In this document: one piece after another, positions 19,809-20,013 of the stretch
How positions within the stretch are numbered: the stretch's first letter is position 1
Layout: each line of letters begins with the position of its first letter
Virus record (IMG/VR): IMGVR_UViG_3300027736_000304
Span: 1-20,013 of that record
Length of the DNA: 20,013 nucleotides
Direction: 5' to 3' (one strand)
From: a virus
Translations under genes and position numbers: made by a program
Notes under the pieces: model-generated
Database searches by the model: none
Told to the model about the DNA's origin: nothing
The model's input: only the letters and a program-made list of their open reading frames with translations

Positions 19809-20013
19809 ATGTACGAGAACGCCTACGATGATGGGGCTTATGAGGAAGATCAAGGCCCGTTCTGGCACGACCAACTAGACAAAGCTGCCAAGGTCTTTGA
19901 CAAGTGGGAAAAGCGCGGTAAGAAGGTAGTAAGACGCTACCGAGACGAGCGCGATGCCATTGAGATGCCAAGGATGAAGTTCAACATCCTGTGGTCAAAC
20001 ATCTCTGTCTTAT
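19809..20013 (+). CDS. portal protein, P22-like (N-terminal part, cut by the window edge)
   Basis: Only the first 68 residues are inside the window. The N-terminus is acidic (MYENAYDDGAYEEDQGPFW), then DQLDKAAKVFDKWEKRGKKV, RRYRDERD and RMKFNILWSNISVL. The W---L--A-K-F--W---GKKVV-RYRDER--(K/R)FNILWSN order is typical of P22-like portal/connector proteins. The portal forms the dodecamer ring at the capsid vertex through which the terminase pumps DNA. Identification rests on this start and on the position after terL. Confidence 0.82.
   Translation, partial: MYENAYDDGAYEEDQGPFWHDQLDKAAKVFDKWEKRGKKVVRRYRDERDAIEMPRMKFNILWSNISVL

Overview
The window is about 20 kb of a tailed double-stranded DNA bacteriophage genome (Caudoviricetes). 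The signs are a large terminase, the first part of a P22-like portal protein, a tail fibre with a self-cleaving S74 chaperone, and a holin/endolysin pair. Genes are packed end to end with ATGA, TAATG and GTGA overlaps. The phage could be temperate or virulent. A tiny Cro-like repressor and a divergent control region are present, but no integrase is visible. Shine-Dalgarno sites and the gene families fit a Gram-negative, probably proteobacterial, host. The sequence does not name the host. There are no tRNA genes and no CRISPR array.

Layout. Bases 1-4945 (+) hold the end of the virion module: two long virion or ejection-like proteins, a tail fibre and a small fibre-associated protein. Bases 4945-6871 (+) hold a lysis cassette: several small membrane proteins, a three-TM holin and an M15 peptidase endolysin. 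Bases 6868-11081 (-) form a leftward early operon read from one strong promoter near 11128. It carries ERF annealing protein, YqaJ/lambda-Exo nuclease, an inserted HNH endonuclease, a winged-helix protein and many small proteins. Bases 11082-11204 are the divergent switch, with palindromes that overlap the leftward promoter. Bases 11205-15155 (+) form a rightward early operon: Cro-like protein, a putative structured terminated RNA, a replication-type protein, a cytosine-5 methyltransferase, a TGT/DpdA-like protein, RusA, NinB and an HNH nuclease. A rho-independent terminator at 15173-15198 closes this operon. Bases 15208-20013 (+) begin the next module: DUF5856-like protein, glycosyltransferase, a polyvalent HELQH metalloprotease-like protein, small and large terminase, a small beta-rich protein and the portal (cut off by the window edge). 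Packaging genes at the right edge and tail/lysis genes at the left edge fit a circular or circularly permuted map whose capsid genes lie outside the window.

How the genes work together. ERF plus YqaJ form a Red-like recombination pair. RusA, NinB and the small HNH protein add junction resolution and recombination mediation. The methyltransferase and the TGT-like protein suggest DNA modification that protects against host restriction. Holin and endolysin end the infection.

Two places deserve most attention. First, 12167-12991 encodes two almost completely overlapping proteins in different frames. One is a clear cytosine-5 methyltransferase. The other is a 268-residue protein that looks like a phage protein family I recall from elsewhere. 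The dual-frame pattern continues into the next pair of small genes, to 13236. Second, about 11382-11540 looks like an undescribed phage RNA, with its own TATAAT promoter, a 5' hairpin, a 25-position terminator stem and a competing alternative stem just upstream of the replication gene.
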